Made by a program: the position numbers and the translations under genes. Positions 5,339 through 7,961 of a DNA stretch of 7,961 nucleotides are shown in pieces. Source of the DNA: an uncultured Clostridia bacterium. Lineage in GTDB: Bacteria; Bacillota; Clostridia; Oscillospirales; Oscillospiraceae. Below the pieces are notes generated by a model. That model had not been told where the DNA came from and made no database searches. It saw nothing but the letters and a program-made list of their open reading frames with translations. Numbering within the stretch: the stretch's first letter is position 1; each line of letters opens with the position of its first letter. The stretch spans positions 1 through 7,961 of the forward strand of contig CAMGCA010000080.1 in NCBI GenBank assembly GCA_946011705.1. The letters run 5' to 3'.

Positions 5339-5348
5339 GAAATTGTTA

Positions 5349-6593
5349 TTATGCTTTGCGTGTGCAGTAGGAGTAGACAGCGAGACATAGGAATAGGGGG
5401 ATTTCAACACAGTATGCCCCCAGCATCACATAGGGTGTCCAAATTGCGAGATTGCCCATGTTCCAGAAGGCAAAATCAACGAGGGTATAAAGGAAGCTGG
5501 TCTGCAAAGCCACGCCGCCTGCGGGGAGAATGGTATAAATCCATTGTCCGATCTCAGAAGGCAGGGCCACATAGAGGATCACAGGAAGAATGCAGCATAC
5601 TAGTGACACGGAGAGGGAAGCAACCACATTTCGGAGCCTGGAGGAAAGAAACAGGGTAAAGCTCACGGTTGCCAGCAAGCACAGCAGATACCCTCCAGCG
5701 CAGATCCATTGCAGCTGGCCGAGATTCAAATTTGACAGATTGACAATGGAATACAGCATCTGTATGGAGGTTTTCGTGCATTCCCAGCCGTACAGGCTGT
5801 TGGACACCAGAAGAAACACCACAGCGCAAAGGGAAAAGGCGGTGCCGCAAATGAGCAGCGCAGACAGTAGTTTCGTTATGGCAAATTTCACCCGCCCATA
5901 TTTGGTGCAGCGGTAGATATCATCGGCACCCGTCTGATAGTCCGAAGTGAAAATGGGCGCGGCGATCACTGTGCAGAACAGGACGATGAGAAAGGACAGA
6001 AGCAGCTGGTAGTCCATTGCATCCGTAATATAGCCGGGATAGAGCTGGTAGGGCGTTTCCACCCGGCTGTATAGGCGTTTTGCGGCTTCCTGCGCTGCTG
6101 GGTGGTCTTTCTGCTCCAGTTTCATCAGCGAAACCAGTCTGGCTTCACAGGCGCCATAGAAGTTCTCGATTTTCTCGGGGGAGATATCCATCAGAGAAGC
6201 GGCGATACCGCTGTCGGGATCAGCAAAGGCTTCCCGGACGCCGTGAAGCAGCGGTGCGTAAGGCAGAATTTCCGTTTCATAGACTCCGTCCGGCAGGTCA
6301 TAGGTATTTTCCACACCGTACTTTGTCAGACAAGTTTGATAGGCTTCCACAGCCTGTCTTACCTTTTGCGGAGTTACCTCACCCATGGTGTCCGATTGCA
6401 GCGTTTTCAGATACTGTACCGCATCCAGGCCAAGGAGTTTTACGGTATCTCCGTTGGCATCCCGATAGGTGACATAGGAAAAGGTGGTTGGGATGTATGC
6501 CATCACCAGTGACAGCACCAGCGAAAAGGTAAGCAGAATCAATGTCAGCCGGGTTTTGAGCACCCGTTTCAGTTCTAATTTCATCAGACGCAT
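5349..6593 (-). CDS. ABC-2 type transporter permease
   Basis: This 414-residue integral membrane protein should form the channel of an exporter with the ATPase encoded just before it. The topology is typical of ABC-2 permeases: one helix near the N-terminus (about 15-36), a large external domain (about 37-182), then a cluster of hydrophobic segments at about 186-203, 231-253, 294-316, 322-343 and 380-407. The segment SDYQTGADDIYRCTKYGRVKFAITK (about 207-231) is the usual cytoplasmic coupling region. The start has AAAGGAG about 7 nt upstream, inside the end of the ATPase gene, and only 3 bases separate the two genes. Substrate cannot be read from sequence; relatives export peptides, antibiotics or unknown compounds. 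It is the last gene of its operon and its stop lies 68 bp from the oriT hairpins. Confidence 0.88.
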   Translation of the reverse strand: MRLMKLELKRVLKTRLTLILLTFSLVLSLVMAYIPTTFSYVTYRDANGDTVKLLGLDAVQYLKTLQSDTMGEVTPQKVRQAVEAYQTCLTKYGVENTYDLPDGVYETEILPYAPLLHGVREAFADPDSGIAASLMDISPEKIENFYGACEARLVSLMKLEQKDHPAAQEAAKRLYSRVETPYQLYPGYITDAMDYQLLLSFLIVLFCTVIAAPIFTSDYQTGADDIYRCTKYGRVKFAITKLLSALLICGTAFSLCAVVFLLVSNSLYGWECTKTSIQMLYSIVNLSNLNLGQLQWICAGGYLLCLLATVSFTLFLSSRLRNVVASLSVSLVCCILPVILYVALPSEIGQWIYTILPAGGVALQTSFLYTLVDFAFWNMGNLAIWTPYVMLGAYCVEIPLFLCLAVYSYCTRKA

Positions 6594-6596
6594 GAT

Positions 6597-7478
6597 TTAT
6601 CTCCTTTCCGGGGCTTCCTGGGGAAACAGCCACAAATACAGATCTTCCAGACGGGGCGTCACAGCGGCGGAATTGGATACAGACGGTTCCTCCGACAGAT
6701 AGCGTATGGATATTTCCCCGCTTTCCTCATTGCGTAGATTGACGATGGGCAATCTTCTTTCATATTCCCCGAGGGCGCTTGCTGGGATTGTGGCAGTCCA
6801 TACCTTGCCCTCCACCAGCTTGACCAGTTCCTCCGTGGTACCGCAGGCCAGCAGTTTTCCGCCCTTTATCACCGCGTTCCGGGTGGCGATGTACTCCACA
6901 TCGGAGACAATGTGGGTGGAGATCAGCACAATCCGGTCATGAGCAAATTCCGAGAGCAGATTCCGGAAGCGCACCCGCTCTCCGGGATCAAGTCCGCTGG
7001 TTGGCTCGTCCAGAATCAAAACCTCCGGCTCGTTCAGCAGAGCCTGAGCAATGCCCACACGGCGCTTCATACCGCCGGACAGCTTGGCAATCTTCTTGCG
7101 CCGAACATGGGTAAGGGTCAGCTGTTCCAGCAGTTTGCCAATTTTCCGCTTGCTGTCCGCCGCCGTCAGTCCTTTCAGAACGGCAACGTATTCCAGATAA
7201 TCCTGTACCGTGAACTCGGGATAGAACCCGAACTCCTGTGGCAGATAGCCAAAGATATCCCGGTACCGCTGCCCCAGGGTAGAAATGGGAATACCGTCAT
7301 AAGCGATTTGACCAGAGGAGGGCTGCATGATTCCAGCAAGCATCCGCATCAAGGTGGTTTTTCCCGCACCGTTGGCACCCAGCAGCCCCCAGACACCGGG
7401 GGTAAGCCGCAAGGAAATGTCGTCCACCGCTGTCATGTCTTTGAAGCGTTTTGAAATATGTTCCATGCATAAATCCAT
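6597..7478 (-). CDS. ABC transporter ATP-binding protein
   Basis: The 293-residue cytoplasmic ATPase would power the neighbouring permease. All nucleotide-binding motifs are intact: Walker A GANGAGKTT (34-42), Q-loop Gln81 (YLPQEFG), signature LSGGM (133-137), Walker B VLILDE (153-158) with catalytic Glu158, D-loop SGLDP and H-loop His189 (STHIV). The roughly 90 residues after the ATPase core form an accessory C-terminal region, as in the CcmA/bacitracin-type ABC-2 ATPases. AAAGGA lies about 8 nt before the ATG. The gene follows the small membrane protein gene after 13 bp and precedes the permease by 3 bp, so all three are probably one transcript. Its promoter must be right of the window. The substrate is unknown; self-resistance or envelope-stress export is a guess from family context. 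Confidence 0.93.
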   Translation of the reverse strand: MDLCMEHISKRFKDMTAVDDISLRLTPGVWGLLGANGAGKTTLMRMLAGIMQPSSGQIAYDGIPISTLGQRYRDIFGYLPQEFGFYPEFTVQDYLEYVAVLKGLTAADSKRKIGKLLEQLTLTHVRRKKIAKLSGGMKRRVGIAQALLNEPEVLILDEPTSGLDPGERVRFRNLLSEFAHDRIVLISTHIVSDVEYIATRNAVIKGGKLLACGTTEELVKLVEGKVWTATIPASALGEYERRLPIVNLRNEESGEISIRYLSEEPSVSNSAAVTPRLEDLYLWLFPQEAPERR

Positions 7479-7491
7479 AATGTGTATCCTT

Positions 7492-7961
7492 TCAGATTAC
7501 TTGCATTTCTGCGTAAGCGCAGTTGTGGAGAAGATAGTGAAACTGATGACAGCAAAAAACAATCAGCAGGGTGCATACCCCAATCCAGCCCGGAGATGGG
7601 CGGAAAAAAAGGTGGAAATGCCGGTGTGCCAGAGAAAGCCCCACAAGCAGAAAACTGCACAGCCCCATACTTCCCGCAAGAAACTGTCGGGGACAGACAT
7701 GCCCCAACAGATAGAGACCTCCGCTGCATGCCAGCAGAAAGGGAAAGAGTATGGAAACCACTGCACTGCTTGGCTGTAATGCAGTTTTTACTGCTGCTGT
7801 CAACAGAATACCGCCAAGCAACGCACCATCGCCGATTCCGATGATGATGAGCCTTGCCATAAGCAGCCGAACGGAAGAAAACCGTGCTGCCGCTTCCACT
7901 TCCTGCATCCGATAACGGATGGAGCGGTACAGAAACGGCGGTGCTGTCATAAAGGTGAGAA
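7492..7961 (-). CDS. Small polytopic membrane protein of the ABC operon (5' end outside window)
   Basis: At least 152 residues from the first in-window Met, with the frame still open to the right edge (L-T-F precedes that Met). No ribosome site precedes this Met, so the true start is probably outside the window. Near its N-terminal side is a polar cytoplasmic-looking stretch (YRMQEVEAAARFSSVRLLMAR), followed by four hydrophobic segments at about 31-50, 63-83, 88-107 and 120-141. The E-x-E/S-x-x-x-x-x-AR pattern resembles uncharacterised membrane proteins found between an ECF-type sigma factor gene and ABC exporter genes in Clostridia; this is from memory and no sigma gene is visible here. It ends 13 bp before the ATPase start codon. 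It may be an exporter subunit or a sensor/regulator. Confidence 0.7.
   Translation of the reverse strand, partial: LTFMTAPPFLYRSIRYRMQEVEAAARFSSVRLLMARLIIIGIGDGALLGGILLTAAVKTALQPSSAVVSILFPFLLACSGGLYLLGHVCPRQFLAGSMGLCSFLLVGLSLAHRHFHLFFRPSPGWIGVCTLLIVFCCHQFHYLLHNCAYAEMQVI

Larger units (their letters stand above)
1111..5348. mobile_element. Mobilization/integration module of an integrative mobilizable element (limits approximate)
   Basis: A minus-strand operon encodes a DUF3847 protein, a MobA/MobL relaxase, a small protein and a large serine recombinase, preceded by a MOBQ-like oriT. This is the minimal equipment for excision, mobilization in trans by a helper conjugation system, and re-integration. 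No type IV secretion genes are visible, so it is mobilizable rather than self-transmissible as far as the window shows. The left limit is placed after the terminator-like hairpin at 1085-1110 and before the recombinase stop codon. The right limit is only the last base before the ABC permease; the element may instead continue through the ABC operon. TnpX/TndX-type recombinases usually join at a GA dinucleotide, which is too short to locate the ends from one window. Confidence 0.6.

Noticed and set aside
1111..5348. Direct repeats marking attachment sites at the two sides of the module
   Set aside because: Comparing 1111-1173 with 5282-5348 by eye gave only GTTAA-type matches, too short to mean anything.
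7482..7844. Plus-strand open frame opposite the small membrane protein
   Set aside because: Low-complexity polar translation without domain signs; the minus-strand frame encodes clear hydrophobic segments in an operon.
1..7961. CRISPR array, tRNA or rRNA genes, plasmid replication gene
   Set aside because: No regularly spaced repeats, no cloverleaf or rRNA sequence, and no replication initiator protein were seen on either strand.

Overview
The window looks like chromosome-plus-mobile-element DNA from a gut-type Clostridia bacterium (Oscillospirales or Lachnospirales level; this is an inference). The basis is the strong AAGGAGG-type ribosome sites, the Firmicutes-style membrane-anchored efflux adaptor, and a DUF3847 / MobA-MobL / large serine recombinase gene set typical of mobilizable elements in these bacteria. 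All seven supported genes lie on the minus strand. The adaptor gene at the left is visibly richer in G+C than the rest, which fits host DNA next to acquired DNA.

Layout, left to right. Positions 20-829 hold a membrane-anchored HlyD/RND-type adaptor that appears cut short by an in-frame TAG. Positions 830-1173 are non-coding: a 119-bp MITE-like repeat with TA on both sides, a GC-rich hairpin resembling a terminator, a 19-bp palindrome and a UUCG-capped hairpin. Positions 1174-4998 form a tight four-gene operon, in transcription order: DUF3847 protein, MobA/MobL relaxase, a 97-aa small protein and a large serine recombinase. Two of its three junctions are 4-nt start/stop overlaps. Positions 4999-5348 have no credible gene but are packed with hairpins, ending in a very recognisable MOBQ-type origin of transfer: an 8-bp inverted repeat followed three bases later by AAGTGCGCCCT. 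Positions 5349-7961 carry an ABC exporter operon: permease, ATPase, and the 3' part of a small membrane protein that runs off the right edge.

How it fits together. The relaxase, probably with the DUF3847 protein, would nick the plus strand at about 5258-5268. The serine recombinase would excise and integrate the element. The nick polarity would send the ABC side into the recipient first and the mobilization genes last. Only 67 bp separate the oriT hairpins from the ABC permease stop codon, so the ABC operon may be cargo of the same element, with its far end beyond the window. The left end probably lies between about 1111 and 1173. No attachment sites could be proven. Nothing here is clearly a new defence or metabolic system. 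The least explained structures are the strand-asymmetric hairpins around oriT.
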